This document shows, piece after piece, positions 51,891 to 62,101 of a stretch of 64,000 nucleotides of DNA. Numbering within the stretch: the first letter of the stretch is position 1; every line of letters begins with the position of its first letter. Under the pieces are notes generated by a model. It saw only the letters and a list, made by a program, of their open reading frames with translations, made no database searches and had not been told where the DNA came from. The stretch is taken from NCBI RefSeq assembly GCF_003425985.1, contig NZ_CP022985.1, positions 99,501 through 163,500 on the forward strand. Reading direction: 5' to 3'. This DNA comes from Mariniflexile sp. TRM1-10 (GTDB taxonomy: Bacteria; Bacteroidota; Bacteroidia; Flavobacteriales; Flavobacteriaceae). A program made the translations under genes and the position numbers.

Positions 51891-52685
51891 TTATTTCAGC
51901 TTATTTATAACCTTTTTATAACTTTTTTTAAGTTTCATCTTAATGTAGAAAAATTGATCTTTAAATATTACTGTATTAGAATCTAATTTACTTGAATTAA
52001 GTTCAATGTTCATTTTATTTAAAACCTTATTAATTCGGGTTGTATGCTTTTCGCTTATCTTATAGCTCCTAGCATGCCAAGTATGACAAGCAAACAATTG
52101 ATTTTCAAACAATAAAGTATTAGAAATATTATCGTCAATCATTTCTGAATCTAAATATAAAAAGGTTTTCCCTTTTCGTTTTAACCAAAGAAAAAAACAA
52201 TAATACGGTTCATAAAGACTATGAACATCAAACAATCCATTTAATTTACTTTCATCAATTTTAAATTCAAAAGGTAAAATAAATTGGTTGCTTTTTACTT
52301 CTTCTTTGTTCCATTCCTTAGAAATTTCCTTGAAATTAAGTATTGAAAAAAAAGTATTTACTGCTATTGGATTATAATTTCGATGACTAATAACGCCTCC
52401 ATCTCTAACTCCACAAACAGAAATATTATTATCATCCATATTTTTTATAATAGAAAAAACAACATCACTGTCTTCAAAAATAACATCTTCATCTGCTAAT
52501 ATCAACCAATGAATGCCCTTATTTGAAAGTTTATTAAACATGTAATAGATACTGTGAATGCCATGCATTCCATTTGTTCCATCTATCACATATTTTTTTA
52601 TGCCTTTAGGAAAAAGCTTCGAAGTAATTCCATACAGCTCGAAATTTGCAACCGTAGTTAATATTGCTATATTAGCCTTTTCCAT
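51891..52685 (-). CDS. GT-A-like transferase of unknown family
   Basis: 264 residues. ANIAILTTVANFELYGITSK, a LPKGIKKYVIDGTNGMHGI-like loop, and WLILADEDVIFEDSDVVFSI with an acidic ADED that would match a DxD metal site. No full GT2 signature. The C-terminus is basic (KMKLKKSYKKVINKLK). Function inferred only from context. Overlaps the next gene by 14 bases. Confidence 0.5.
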   Translation of the reverse strand: MEKANIAILTTVANFELYGITSKLFPKGIKKYVIDGTNGMHGIHSIYYMFNKLSNKGIHWLILADEDVIFEDSDVVFSIIKNMDDNNISVCGVRDGGVISHRNYNPIAVNTFFSILNFKEISKEWNKEEVKSNQFILPFEFKIDESKLNGLFDVHSLYEPYYCFFLWLKRKGKTFLYLDSEMIDDNISNTLLFENQLFACHTWHARSYKISEKHTTRINKVLNKMNIELNSSKLDSNTVIFKDQFFYIKMKLKKSYKKVINKLK

Positions 52686-53448
52686 TAGGTATAGAATTAT
52701 TTACTAAATAATTTGAGCACTCATCATTATCGCCTTTATATATAAAAATCATATTATGATAAAAATGCATGGAGATAATATGCTTGTCGTAATATGTTTT
52801 TTGATAATTTTCTATAATAAACTCTTCATTATTTAGCCCATCTATTAAAGATTTAAAAAAGCCATATATGGTTTGTTTGTTATCAAAATTACTTGAATCA
52901 CCTCCATAGTCATTCCAATACGACGTTTGTGTGTCTTCAACAACATAAATCCCGCTTTTTTTAAGTTTAGGAAAAAGATATTTAAAACTTTCAATGACAT
53001 GTTCATTTATATGGCTTCCATCGTCAATGATAAGGTCTATATCTCCTATTTCTTTGGTAATAGTTTCTAAAAACTCAAAATCCACCTGGCTTCCTTTAAA
53101 AATTTTTATTCTACTTTCTTGAAGAAAAGATTTATCATGAATATCTAAAGCATATATTTTAGAAAACGGGAAATACGATTTCCACATTCTTAAAGAATTT
53201 CCCCCAACAAATGGATCTTCATAACCACCAACGCCTATTTCTAAAATATTGTTTTTATTGAATTTATATTTTTTAAAATGATTTTGATAATGCGGTGTGT
53301 AAAAGTGATATCCAAACTTATCCGTTTTATGAATTTTAGCTATTTTAGATAAATTAAAAAGATAAAAGAAAGCTTTAAAAAACCTTAGTCTGTATTTGAT
53401 TTTCAGTCTTTTTTGATATGAGATTTTTTCCTTAATTATATTTAACAT
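52672..53448 (-). CDS. SAM methyltransferase, macrocin O-methyltransferase-like
   Basis: 258 residues. IHKTDKFGYHFYTPHYQNHF, ILEIGVGGYEDPFVGGNSLR, IYALDIHDKSFLQESRIKIF and IDLIIDDGSHINEHVIESFK match the macrocin/mycinamicin O-methyltransferase pattern. Probably methylates a sugar hydroxyl. Starts 13 bases after the next transferase's stop. Confidence 0.78.
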   Translation of the reverse strand: MLNIIKEKISYQKRLKIKYRLRFFKAFFYLFNLSKIAKIHKTDKFGYHFYTPHYQNHFKKYKFNKNNILEIGVGGYEDPFVGGNSLRMWKSYFPFSKIYALDIHDKSFLQESRIKIFKGSQVDFEFLETITKEIGDIDLIIDDGSHINEHVIESFKYLFPKLKKSGIYVVEDTQTSYWNDYGGDSSNFDNKQTIYGFFKSLIDGLNNEEFIIENYQKTYYDKHIISMHFYHNMIFIYKGDNDECSNYLVNNSIPNGKG

Positions 53449-53460
53449 ATTATCTAATTA

Positions 53461-54363
53461 TTAATTTGTCCAATACAAAAAAGTATCTGGAAGTCTTTTG
53501 TATTTTTGATATTCTGAATTATTTAATGCATTTCTATTAAAAATCAGTCTTTTTAAATTAAACAGCACATCAAAAATTGCTCCCAATATAGCTAACAACG
53601 CCCTAAAATCGCCTTTAAAAACTTTTAATTTTAGTTGCATCCATAAAGTATAAGCTAGCCTTTTAGGTATGTATTTTAATGGATAAAACAATAGGTATAA
53701 ATACCACCCAGACCGTAATGAACGTCTCAATCTGGTCGTGTAATCTTGATGTTTTTTTCTTGCTTTTACATCCACACGATGGTGTGCCAATACATCTGGA
53801 ACAAACCAAATTTCCCAGTCTTTTTTAAAGAGATGAAAACCTGCAAATTCCTCTTCCCCATAAAACACAAACCAATCTGGATAATTTGGCAGGCTTCTCC
53901 ACACGTCCATACGCCAAACGTGGCCGCAACCCACAAAGCCTTTTACACGTGCATTTACAAGTGTATGATTTAAATTGTCCGGCAATGTTTTCCCCCAAAA
54001 AACCCTGAAAGCAATCACAGCGCACTTTTTATTTGACTCAAAAAAAGTTTCTATTATCTCCAAAGGATTTTGAGAAACAATATGCGCATCGTCATCCAAT
54101 GTTATGGCATATTTTGCTTTGGTTAGATTAAGCAACCTGTTTCGGCTAAAAATAAGTCCCTTGCTTTTTGCGTTTTTTATTAACTGTATGGACTTATAGT
54201 TTGTTTCTATAAAAGTTGATGTTCCATCGCTAGAACCATCATCACAAATAATAAATTCCACATCATCATTGTCTATAAAACAAGCTAGTTGATTTAATGT
54301 TTCCTTTAAATCGGACAACCTATCTTTTGTGGTGATTAATATGGAAAATTTAGTCATTGCCAA
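53461..54363 (-). CDS. Glycosyltransferase family 2
   Basis: 300 residues. FSILITTKDRLSDLKETLNQ, FIICDDGSSDGTSTFIETNY, LDDDAHIVSQNPLEIIETFF, and YGEEEFAGFHLFKKDWEIWF. GT-A fold. Overlaps the next gene by 14 bases. Confidence 0.88.
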   Translation of the reverse strand: MAMTKFSILITTKDRLSDLKETLNQLACFIDNDDVEFIICDDGSSDGTSTFIETNYKSIQLIKNAKSKGLIFSRNRLLNLTKAKYAITLDDDAHIVSQNPLEIIETFFESNKKCAVIAFRVFWGKTLPDNLNHTLVNARVKGFVGCGHVWRMDVWRSLPNYPDWFVFYGEEEFAGFHLFKKDWEIWFVPDVLAHHRVDVKARKKHQDYTTRLRRSLRSGWYLYLLFYPLKYIPKRLAYTLWMQLKLKVFKGDFRALLAILGAIFDVLFNLKRLIFNRNALNNSEYQKYKRLPDTFLYWTN

Positions 54364-55603
54364 AAACCTTTTCTAGTTGTTCTTTTAAATACGCTTTTCC
54401 TAAATAGTTTTCTAAATCAGATCTATTTAAACACATCGTTTTGGATGAAAGTAGCCATTCATTATAAAGTTTTTCTATTATTATCGAAATCACTTCAACA
54501 TTATCAGCTTCTGTCCAATACTCATAGTGTTCACCAAGTAAACGTTTTGTTTCGCTATGCTTTGGACCTAAATGTAATATAGGTTTATTTGCTGCTATAC
54601 AATGGGGAAATTTTCCAGGTAAAAATGGACTAATCTCTGAATTTGCTTCTAAAATAATATTTACAGACACCTGCTTTTGCAACCAATATACTTCGTTGAA
54701 AGGAACATTTGTAAGTTGTACATATAGCTGTGATAAACCAACCGTATATTTATTAATAAGCTCTTTATGATAATCGGCATTACCCAATAACAATAATTGA
54801 GAGTTTCCTTTAGCTTCTGGAGTATTTTCAAGAAACAGTTTATACCCCTTTATTAAACCTTCTGGGTTGCGTTGTTTCATTAAATTCCCTGCATGTAATA
54901 AATTAAATTTATTACTATCAAAATAGTTTGGTTTTTCAAAATTCATTGGTTCTTCTTCAAAACTTTGATGTGGAATTACTATGCCTGTATTATTAAAATT
55001 AGGAAAATAACTACCCATCCAATCATTTAACAACTTGCTTGGAAAAGCAGCATGTTTGGCATGTTTTGAAAGACTTTCAAAAAAAAGTTGCTTTTGTTTA
55101 TGTCCTGGCTCATTCCAATCATAAGGTTTTGGATAACAACTGAATGGATAAGGGTCATGTATATATGCCATCCATTTTTTATGTAAGATCGGTAGTTTGT
55201 TTACTGCATAATGTGGTCTAAAACTAGCACCTTTGCTTAATGTTAATACTAAATCAAATTTTGAAACATCCAGTTTTTTTAACACTGCCTTAATACTATT
55301 TATATCATTAAAAAAGGTAAAAGAAAAACCGAAAATGGGTTCTAAATACCTTGCTAAATTTATTTTAAAATAGCGTTGAATAATACGTTGTGTTCTACTT
55401 AAAAAATATAATATGTTATACTTTTTTTCTTTTATTAAAATACACGCAACTCCATTTAAATGAATATCTTTTTGCGTAAAATGCATAACCGTAACACTAT
55501 AACCAATTGCAGCTAAGTTTTTAATTAAAGCTATATTGGCTTTAGACCCACTACTATCATTGACATCAATGGAATCTACAACTATTACAATTTGTTTAGT
55601 CAT
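54350..55603 (-). CDS. Glycosyltransferase family 4-like
   Basis: 417 residues. VVDSIDVNDSSGSKANIALI at the N-terminus; donor half around FNLLHAGNLMKQRNPEGLIK and EISPFLPGKFPHCIAANKPI. The usual GT4 E-x7-E is diverged. Eight-base overlap with the epimerase gene. Confidence 0.75.
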   Translation of the reverse strand: MTKQIVIVVDSIDVNDSSGSKANIALIKNLAAIGYSVTVMHFTQKDIHLNGVACILIKEKKYNILYFLSRTQRIIQRYFKINLARYLEPIFGFSFTFFNDINSIKAVLKKLDVSKFDLVLTLSKGASFRPHYAVNKLPILHKKWMAYIHDPYPFSCYPKPYDWNEPGHKQKQLFFESLSKHAKHAAFPSKLLNDWMGSYFPNFNNTGIVIPHQSFEEEPMNFEKPNYFDSNKFNLLHAGNLMKQRNPEGLIKGYKLFLENTPEAKGNSQLLLLGNADYHKELINKYTVGLSQLYVQLTNVPFNEVYWLQKQVSVNIILEANSEISPFLPGKFPHCIAANKPILHLGPKHSETKRLLGEHYEYWTEADNVEVISIIIEKLYNEWLLSSKTMCLNRSDLENYLGKAYLKEQLEKVFGND

Positions 55604-56711
55604 TTACCCAAATATTATTTTGAATGAAATCAACTATTTTAATAGCTGCTAGCCCATTACCATAAGGATTGGTCATTTTATTGTTCGCTTTATCTGTAGC
55701 TAATAGTCTATTTGCTTCATGGATAATTTTATTGGTATTGGTCCCCACTAAAATAGAACATCCCGATGCTATACCTTCTTCTCGTTCGGTTGTTTCTCGG
55801 GTTACTAAAACAGGTATACTTAAAGATGGAGCCTCTTCTTGAATACCTCCGGAATCAGAAATTACTAAAACAGCTTTACGCATTAACCATACAAACGAAG
55901 GATAATCTAAAGGTGCTATTAAATGAATGTTTTTAATGTTAGATAGTTTTTCATAAACCACGTTTTGAACATTCGGGTTTAAATGCACTGGATACACGAT
56001 TTCAACATCATGCTTTTTTGAAATCTCTAAAATGGCTTCACAAACATTCTCAAACCCAGATCCAAAACTTTCTCTTCGGTGACCCGTTATCAAAATAATT
56101 TTTCTATTGAAATTAATGATTCCGCATAAATTTTCAATAAAGGTATTTGTATAACCCTTTTCAATTTTATTTATAGTAATGTGTAGTGCGTCAATAACGG
56201 TATTTCCTGTAACAATAATGCTTCCTTTATTTACATTTTCTTTTAAAAGATTACTTTTTGCTTTTTGAGTAGGTGCGAAATGAAAATCTGAAATTCGACC
56301 CGTTAATTGTCTATTCAGTTCCTCTGGAAATGGTGATTTTTTATTATAAGTTCTTAAACCTGCTTCTATATGGGCTACTTTGCAATTTCTGTGAAATGCT
56401 GCCAAAGCCACTAATGTTGATGTGGTTGTATCACCATGTACCAATACCAAATCAAAGGGTTCTTTCTCTAATATCGTATCCATTTCGGACAATATCCTAG
56501 AGCTTAACATATTCAAACTTTGATTGGGTTGCATCACGTTCAAATCATAATCTGGCACTAATTGAAAAAACTCTAACACTTGGTCAAGCATTTGCCTATG
56601 TTGTGCTGTTACACAGAGTTTAAAAGCTATGTATCTTTTAGTTAACTCTAAGCATATTGGCGCCATTTTTATGGCTTCAGGGCGCGTGCCAAAACAGACA
56701 AGTAGTTTCAA
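55596..56711 (-). CDS. wecB: UDP-GlcNAc 2-epimerase, non-hydrolysing (WecB/MnaA)
   Basis: 371 residues. CFGTRPEAIKMAPICLELTK, VHGDTTTSTLVALAAFHRNC, HIEAGLRTYNKKSPFPEELN, VISDSGGIQEEAPSLSIPVL. Makes UDP-ManNAc from UDP-GlcNAc. Unlike the neuC product it keeps the UDP. Both epimerases in one locus imply that two ManNAc-derived sugars enter the polymer. Confidence 0.92.
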   Translation of the reverse strand: MKLLVCFGTRPEAIKMAPICLELTKRYIAFKLCVTAQHRQMLDQVLEFFQLVPDYDLNVMQPNQSLNMLSSRILSEMDTILEKEPFDLVLVHGDTTTSTLVALAAFHRNCKVAHIEAGLRTYNKKSPFPEELNRQLTGRISDFHFAPTQKAKSNLLKENVNKGSIIVTGNTVIDALHITINKIEKGYTNTFIENLCGIINFNRKIILITGHRRESFGSGFENVCEAILEISKKHDVEIVYPVHLNPNVQNVVYEKLSNIKNIHLIAPLDYPSFVWLMRKAVLVISDSGGIQEEAPSLSIPVLVTRETTEREEGIASGCSILVGTNTNKIIHEANRLLATDKANNKMTNPYGNGLAAIKIVDFIQNNIWVND

Positions 56712-57664
56712 TGTTTATATCTTCTTTTATTCTTATAAAAAACCCAAAAAGGAAATAAATAATATTTTATTATGTAAAATAATTTCAGTCTCATTTTTGG
56801 TTTTGTGATTTTAAGAATGTTTTTTACTAATTTAAAATCTCTAAACGAAATAGCTAAATTTACTAAGTATTTAAATAAATAAGGTGATAACAGCTCTTTT
56901 TTATATAAGTTACTTACAACCAATTTAATGGCCTCTTTTTTTGAATTTACTCGAATTTTTGAATTTCTCCAAAACTCCCCTGTATTTGATTTGTCATGCT
57001 TTCTATTATAGTACAACACTTTATCTATAAGAACCCCTTTAGGTTTATTACTGAGTATACGCTGATAACATTCCCACTCTTCGGCATACATCAAATTTTC
57101 ATTAAAAACATGTTCTTTAAAACATTCTCTTTTCCATAAAACTGTACACGATGCAAAAGGAATTTTTTGTTTTATAACGTTTTCTAATAAATCATCTTTG
57201 GTTATTTCTAAACTACATTCATTACCCTTATTTATTGAGCTATAATTAAAATCTCCTAAAAAAGCTTCTTTCTTAAAATTACAAAAAGATGAATTTTGAA
57301 TGTTTTTGAGAGCAGATAAACTAATTTCTAAACATAACGGATGAACCACATCGTCATCATCAAAAAAAACAATATAATCTCCTTTTGCTAAATCCAAACC
57401 ATAATTTCTACTTCCCGGCAATCCCTTTTTATAGCTTGGTGGTCGTTTGCAGTATTTAAATCGATTGTCTGCTTTTAAAATAGGTTCTAAAACGGTTTCT
57501 GTAGTATCGGTACTTCCATCATCTATAATTAAACACTCCCAATGAGTATAGGTCTGCGTTTGTATGGATTTTAAGGTTTCTACAATAAAATGTGCTCTAT
57601 TGTAGGTTGCCATGATGATTGAAACTTGTGAGCTAAGGTTCATCCTAAAAGTGATTTTACCCAA
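56708..57664 (-). CDS. Glycosyltransferase family 2
   Basis: 318 residues. VSIIMATYNRAHFIVETLKS, CLIIDDGSTDTTETVLEPIL, VFFDDDDVVHPLCLEISLSA. Closely resembles 58491-59438 at the N-terminus. Overlaps both neighbours. Confidence 0.9.
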   Translation of the reverse strand: MGKITFRMNLSSQVSIIMATYNRAHFIVETLKSIQTQTYTHWECLIIDDGSTDTTETVLEPILKADNRFKYCKRPPSYKKGLPGSRNYGLDLAKGDYIVFFDDDDVVHPLCLEISLSALKNIQNSSFCNFKKEAFLGDFNYSSINKGNECSLEITKDDLLENVIKQKIPFASCTVLWKRECFKEHVFNENLMYAEEWECYQRILSNKPKGVLIDKVLYYNRKHDKSNTGEFWRNSKIRVNSKKEAIKLVVSNLYKKELLSPYLFKYLVNLAISFRDFKLVKNILKITKPKMRLKLFYIIKYYLFPFWVFYKNKRRYKH

Positions 57665-58494
57665 CGGATAGGTTTTAAAATTGTTTGACCAATTTTGAAC
57701 TCCAATCGTTCGGTATTTTTTCTTTTTTCTATTTCCTCTCTTTCAATACCATTTAACAAATGAGATATTGTTAACTCAAAATTATTTATATACAACTCTT
57801 TATGCTTTAAAAACATGTACTTAAGTAACTCGTATTTATTTTCATTTGCTTTTAGAGTTGTAGAGTTTAATCTTTTTCTATAATTATATAAATGCTCTTT
57901 AATAACTTCTGCTATTCCTCCATTCTTTAAAAGTCTTATAAAAAACTCCCAATCTTCAAATCCATTTCGCATCGATTCATCATATCCACCGCAATATTCC
58001 CAATCTTGCCTTTTAAACATAGAGGTGCCTAATATTTGATTAAAAAAAAGAAAATCATGAATAGTTCCTCCTTTAGGTTTGTAATGTAATTTTTTTCCAT
58101 TATTAAAAAGTAAATTAGCATAACAACTAACTATTTTAGTTTCTTTACAAGACGTAAAGATATTTATGGCTTTTTCGCAAAAAGTAGGTTCAAAAAAATC
58201 ATCACTATCCAATACCAAAACGAATTCACCTTTTGCGTATCTTATACCAACATTTCTTGCTGTACTCTGTCCTTTATTTTCTTGTGTAATTAATTTCGTG
58301 ATTTTGTGTTCAATATTTTTTAAGACTTTCTTTGTTTCAAAATCAGAGCCATCATCAACCACAATAATTTCTTTATCAAAATACGTTTGATTTAAAGCCG
58401 AATCAACTGCTTGTTCAATAAATTGAGTATCATTATAGCAAGGAATTACTATGGATATTAAATCTGGTCTATTTTGCATTTCTTTACTCATCAA
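57640..58494 (-). CDS. Glycosyltransferase family 2
   Basis: 284 residues. ISIVIPCYNDTQFIEQAVDS, IIVVDDGSDFETKKVLKNIE, LVLDSDDFFEPTFCEKAINI, GFEDWEFFIRLLKNGG. Resembles 62098-62958. C-terminal amphipathic segment (RLEFKIGQTILKPIRWVKSL) may touch the membrane. Confidence 0.9.
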   Translation of the reverse strand: MMSKEMQNRPDLISIVIPCYNDTQFIEQAVDSALNQTYFDKEIIVVDDGSDFETKKVLKNIEHKITKLITQENKGQSTARNVGIRYAKGEFVLVLDSDDFFEPTFCEKAINIFTSCKETKIVSCYANLLFNNGKKLHYKPKGGTIHDFLFFNQILGTSMFKRQDWEYCGGYDESMRNGFEDWEFFIRLLKNGGIAEVIKEHLYNYRKRLNSTTLKANENKYELLKYMFLKHKELYINNFELTISHLLNGIEREEIEKRKNTERLEFKIGQTILKPIRWVKSLLG

Positions 58495-59438
58495 TCAAAT
58501 TTAGATAGTTTAATAAAAAAATAGCCCTTGCCAAAGATAAAATTGGTCATTCCCCAAATTAAATAGCAACATATTGCTTTTAAACTACCAAAACTTATCA
58601 ATTCTTTCAATACAATAAACTGTACTTTACTGAAAGTGAATTTTTTTTGTGTTTCATAGCTTAACCTTATCAAGCGTTTTAAACTACGCTTAATTAATTT
58701 TCTAGACACTTTTCCTTTTATATCTTTTAACAGAAGCATTTCATTGAATAATAATTCCTTTTTCCTCTTTATTTCATCCTTTAGCAACTGTTGCTGAATT
58801 GAAGTCTTATGAATTCGTCTTTTTGCTAAACATTCATATATAAATTCACCCTTTGGCTTTTTAAGTAAATATCTGGAATAAAAATTATATTCTTGTCCTG
58901 ATTTTAGAAGCTCATTAAAACGTAATTCTCCAACGGATTGTCTTGTAACCATGGCATCCATAGTAATCCAATTAATGACATTTCCAATAAAATTTTCAGC
59001 AGTAATATCTTTTCCTTTGTTATTATTATCAAAAATAGGTGTTTCATTTCCTACTTCATTAAAATTAATTGAATGAGAAATCACAAAATCAAGCTTTTCA
59101 TTTTCTAAAAATTCAACTTTTTTTTGGATAAAAGAAGATATCATTATATCATCACTGTCAAACCAATTTATGTATTTGCCTGAACTTTTTTCAAATCCAT
59201 AATTTCTGCAGGAGTTGGCACCTTTTAAATAATTTTCTGGTCTGTTGTATAGTTTGATTCTAGCATCTTTTTGCACATATTGTTCTATAGTCATTTTTGT
59301 ATCATCTGTACTTCCATCATCAACTACAATACATTCCCAATTAGTATATGTTTGACTCAAAATACTATCTAAAGTTTCTCCAATTAAATGTACTCTATTA
59401 TAAGTTGGAATAATGATAGAAACTAAGCCCTTAACCAT
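58491..59438 (-). CDS. Glycosyltransferase family 2
   Basis: 315 residues. VSIIIPTYNRVHLIGETLDS, CIVVDDGSTDDTKMTIEQYV, NWFDSDDIMISSFIQKKVEF. C-terminal hydrophobic tail (LKAICCYLIWGMTNFIFGKG) suggests membrane association. Overlaps its neighbours by four and eight bases. Confidence 0.9.
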   Translation of the reverse strand: MVKGLVSIIIPTYNRVHLIGETLDSILSQTYTNWECIVVDDGSTDDTKMTIEQYVQKDARIKLYNRPENYLKGANSCRNYGFEKSSGKYINWFDSDDIMISSFIQKKVEFLENEKLDFVISHSINFNEVGNETPIFDNNNKGKDITAENFIGNVINWITMDAMVTRQSVGELRFNELLKSGQEYNFYSRYLLKKPKGEFIYECLAKRRIHKTSIQQQLLKDEIKRKKELLFNEMLLLKDIKGKVSRKLIKRSLKRLIRLSYETQKKFTFSKVQFIVLKELISFGSLKAICCYLIWGMTNFIFGKGYFFIKLSKFD

Positions 59439-60258
59439 AAAAAAAAATCTTTTTAAATTTATACTTCAAAGCCTGCTTTAAACTACTTGCTTCTAGTTTT
59501 ACGTTGGCACTTATGACTTTATCAAACGGATCCTTTAATTTAAAATCATAGAAAAGCCCAAAATCAGCATTATTAAAAATCAAAGCTCTTTTTAAATTGT
59601 ATTTTGTATGATTTAATTTATTTTCATCATGAACTAACTCAACCCAAAGTTTTAAGTTATCTTCTATAATTATATTTTTTGAATCGGCCCAATCTAAATG
59701 CATTTTAGCAAATACTGTTTCTATTTTTTTTGCTTCCTCAACAAGACTTATAAAAGGATTAAATCTACCTACATAAACTCTAATTTCACTATGCTTTTTC
59801 TTTAAAGTTATTGAATAACCTTTTCTTAAATCAATTACAGTTTTATCAATTGGTTGGTATAAAGATTGAATTGTTTTAATAAAATCTTTATGGATAAGAT
59901 CATCGTTATCTAATCTTGTAGTTATTATGTATTCATCATCTCTAAGATTATTAACTATAAAATCTTTAAATGAATTATGAAGGCTACCTATACCTTCAAT
60001 AAATAAAGGTTTGAAATTTGAGTAGTTTTCTTCAATAATTTTTATTTTATTCTTATAAAAATCCGATGTATTTGTATCAAAAAAAACACACCATATAAAA
60101 TTTTGATTGGTTTGATTCTTAACAGATGGCAAACAATAATTTTCGAATAAATAAAATCTATTTTCTAACCAGTCATCTGTTAAAACAAGTTTGCCGCTTT
60201 TGGAAGTTTTCCAATCAGGAACTGTTAAATTAAATCTTGTTGCTAAAAAATGTTTCAT
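59431..60258 (-). CDS. Putative rhamnosyltransferase-like protein
   Basis: 275 residues. RFNLTVPDWKTSKSGKLVLT, FYLFENYCLPSVKNQTNQNF, and YIITTRLDNDDLIHKDFIKT (DND) match the putative rhamnosyl-transferase family, a GT-A-like group. No sugar evidence in the sequence itself. 32 bases separate it from the gene upstream. Confidence 0.75.
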   Translation of the reverse strand: MKHFLATRFNLTVPDWKTSKSGKLVLTDDWLENRFYLFENYCLPSVKNQTNQNFIWCVFFDTNTSDFYKNKIKIIEENYSNFKPLFIEGIGSLHNSFKDFIVNNLRDDEYIITTRLDNDDLIHKDFIKTIQSLYQPIDKTVIDLRKGYSITLKKKHSEIRVYVGRFNPFISLVEEAKKIETVFAKMHLDWADSKNIIIEDNLKLWVELVHDENKLNHTKYNLKRALIFNNADFGLFYDFKLKDPFDKVISANVKLEASSLKQALKYKFKKIFFYG

Positions 60259-60290
60259 TAATCCTTATCTAATTTAAAAAACTATAATTT

Positions 60291-61205
60291 TTATAAATAA
60301 TGCTTCCCTGTTTTTGAATTAATGCTCCTACTTTTAAAAATCTCAGGTATTATTTGATTTATTAGAGCTAGTTCCTTTTTATAATAAAGCATCTTTTTAT
60401 ATTGAAATTTAAAAAAAAGTCTCAATACAAGCATTTTCAAATACTTCTTTTGCTTTTCAATTTCTTCTGTTACTTCAATATTAATGTTTGCCCATTTATA
60501 TTTTAAGTACCTCTCTCGTTGAATAAGGTTATATAAACTATTTAACTTTTTTTGTCTAAACTCCCTATCATGCTGCGCATAACAGTTTGGTACAATACCA
60601 ATTTTAAGCTCATGGTAAATAACGCGTTGGCAATAATTATCATCTTCGGCATAATGATGGAAAATAGGATCAAAACCACCAATAACTTCCAGTGTCTGTT
60701 TTGGTAACAACCAAGCTGCGGCATTAACAAAAGGAACTTCATAAATGGACTTTGAAAACGCACCTTTTAAAGCATCATAAAATAATAAGTCGTTTATTTT
60801 TATATAATTTGAAAAAATTTTGTCAAGCTTGTTAGCTTCTCCATTTAAATGAATAGGACTCAAAATACCATAGTCTGGGTTACCGTTATGAACCTCTATT
60901 AATTTACCAATCGTATCTGATTGTAAATAAGCATCTTGGTTTAATAAAAAAACATAATCTGCATTATTATTAAATGCATAACTCATTCCTAGGTTATTAG
61001 CTGCCCCAAAACCTAGATTTTTGGTTTGTTCTAACAAAATTACTTGAGGAAAATGTGTTTTAATGAATGCCGTTGTTCCATCACTTGAATTATTATCAAC
61101 AATAATTATTTCACAAATGATTGCGCTTTCTAAAACACTTTTAATGCACCTTTCAATCCACTGCATACCATTATAAGTCACGATAATAACTACTGTTTTT
61201 TTCAT
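60291..61205 (-). CDS. Glycosyltransferase family 2 (rhamnosyltransferase-like)
   Basis: 304 residues. VVIIVTYNGMQWIERCIKSV, IIIVDNNSSDGTTAFIKTHF, NLGFGAANNLGMSYAFNNNA, FLLNQDAYLQSDTIGKLIEV. The NxGFGxANN pattern is typical of the WbbL rhamnosyltransferase branch. Three-base gap to the gene upstream. Confidence 0.9.
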   Translation of the reverse strand: MKKTVVIIVTYNGMQWIERCIKSVLESAIICEIIIVDNNSSDGTTAFIKTHFPQVILLEQTKNLGFGAANNLGMSYAFNNNADYVFLLNQDAYLQSDTIGKLIEVHNGNPDYGILSPIHLNGEANKLDKIFSNYIKINDLLFYDALKGAFSKSIYEVPFVNAAAWLLPKQTLEVIGGFDPIFHHYAEDDNYCQRVIYHELKIGIVPNCYAQHDREFRQKKLNSLYNLIQRERYLKYKWANINIEVTEEIEKQKKYLKMLVLRLFFKFQYKKMLYYKKELALINQIIPEIFKSRSINSKTGKHYL

Positions 61206-61207
61206 CT

Positions 61208-62101
61208 TTATAAATGTAATCTTCTTTTTATTTTTAAAAGTAGTTTAACAGCCAAATAGTATTTTTTCACAAAAGGATTATATTTTTTCAGATAATCTAT
61301 TTGCTTTTCTTTATTAAGAAACTTAAAATACTCTTTATAAATTATCCTATCGTATGCTATATAATCTGAACTATCATTACCTTTATTCAGATTGGTAGCT
61401 TGTTGTTGGTGCAACCTAAATTTAACCAATTCCTTTTCTAAAATGGCTATTTCATATTTTTTTAAAATACGATAATAAAACTCATAATCTAAAATTTGTT
61501 TTAAATCCTCTCTAAAATAACCAGTTTTTTTTAATAGGTCCTTTCTAAATAATGTCACCGAAGGTTCTCCTACCTTATTTAATGGCGAACACAAAAACAG
61601 GTCTGATTTAAATAACTGTCTATCCAAAATTCGCATACCATTCTTTAATGGCAGTTGTAATGCTTCCTGTAAATTTCCGTAACCCTTTATCCACTTTTCA
61701 GTTTCTTCATTTAAATAAGATGTTTCAACTATAAGTTCTCTTTTACTAGCCACTAATGCTATTGATTTATTGGCTTCAAGAACTTGCACCATATCCTCAA
61801 TGCATATGGGATTTAAAATATCATCTTGAAATAAAAATTTAATGTATTTACCATTGGCATTTTTAATGCAATTATTCCAATTGGCTCCAATGCCATTTGG
61901 TTTATGATGATAGATGTTTATGGGAATGCTTGTTTTTTGTTTTAACTGTTGAATAATTACTAATGTATTGTCTATTGAAGCATCATCTGAAACTATAATT
62001 TCTAAATTTGGATAGGTTTGGGCTATGACAGATTGCATAGCTTCTGCAATAAATTGGGCACCATTATAGGTAGGAATACATATGGAAACTAAAGGCTTCA
62101 A
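61208..62101 (-). CDS. Glycosyltransferase family 2
   Basis: 297 residues. VSICIPTYNGAQFIAEAMQS, IIVSDDASIDNTLVIIQQLK, IKFLFQDDILNPICIEDMVQ. Four-base overlap with the gene upstream. Basic C-terminus (LLKIKRRLHL). Confidence 0.9.
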   Translation of the reverse strand: MKPLVSICIPTYNGAQFIAEAMQSVIAQTYPNLEIIVSDDASIDNTLVIIQQLKQKTSIPINIYHHKPNGIGANWNNCIKNANGKYIKFLFQDDILNPICIEDMVQVLEANKSIALVASKRELIVETSYLNEETEKWIKGYGNLQEALQLPLKNGMRILDRQLFKSDLFLCSPLNKVGEPSVTLFRKDLLKKTGYFREDLKQILDYEFYYRILKKYEIAILEKELVKFRLHQQQATNLNKGNDSSDYIAYDRIIYKEYFKFLNKEKQIDYLKKYNPFVKKYYLAVKLLLKIKRRLHL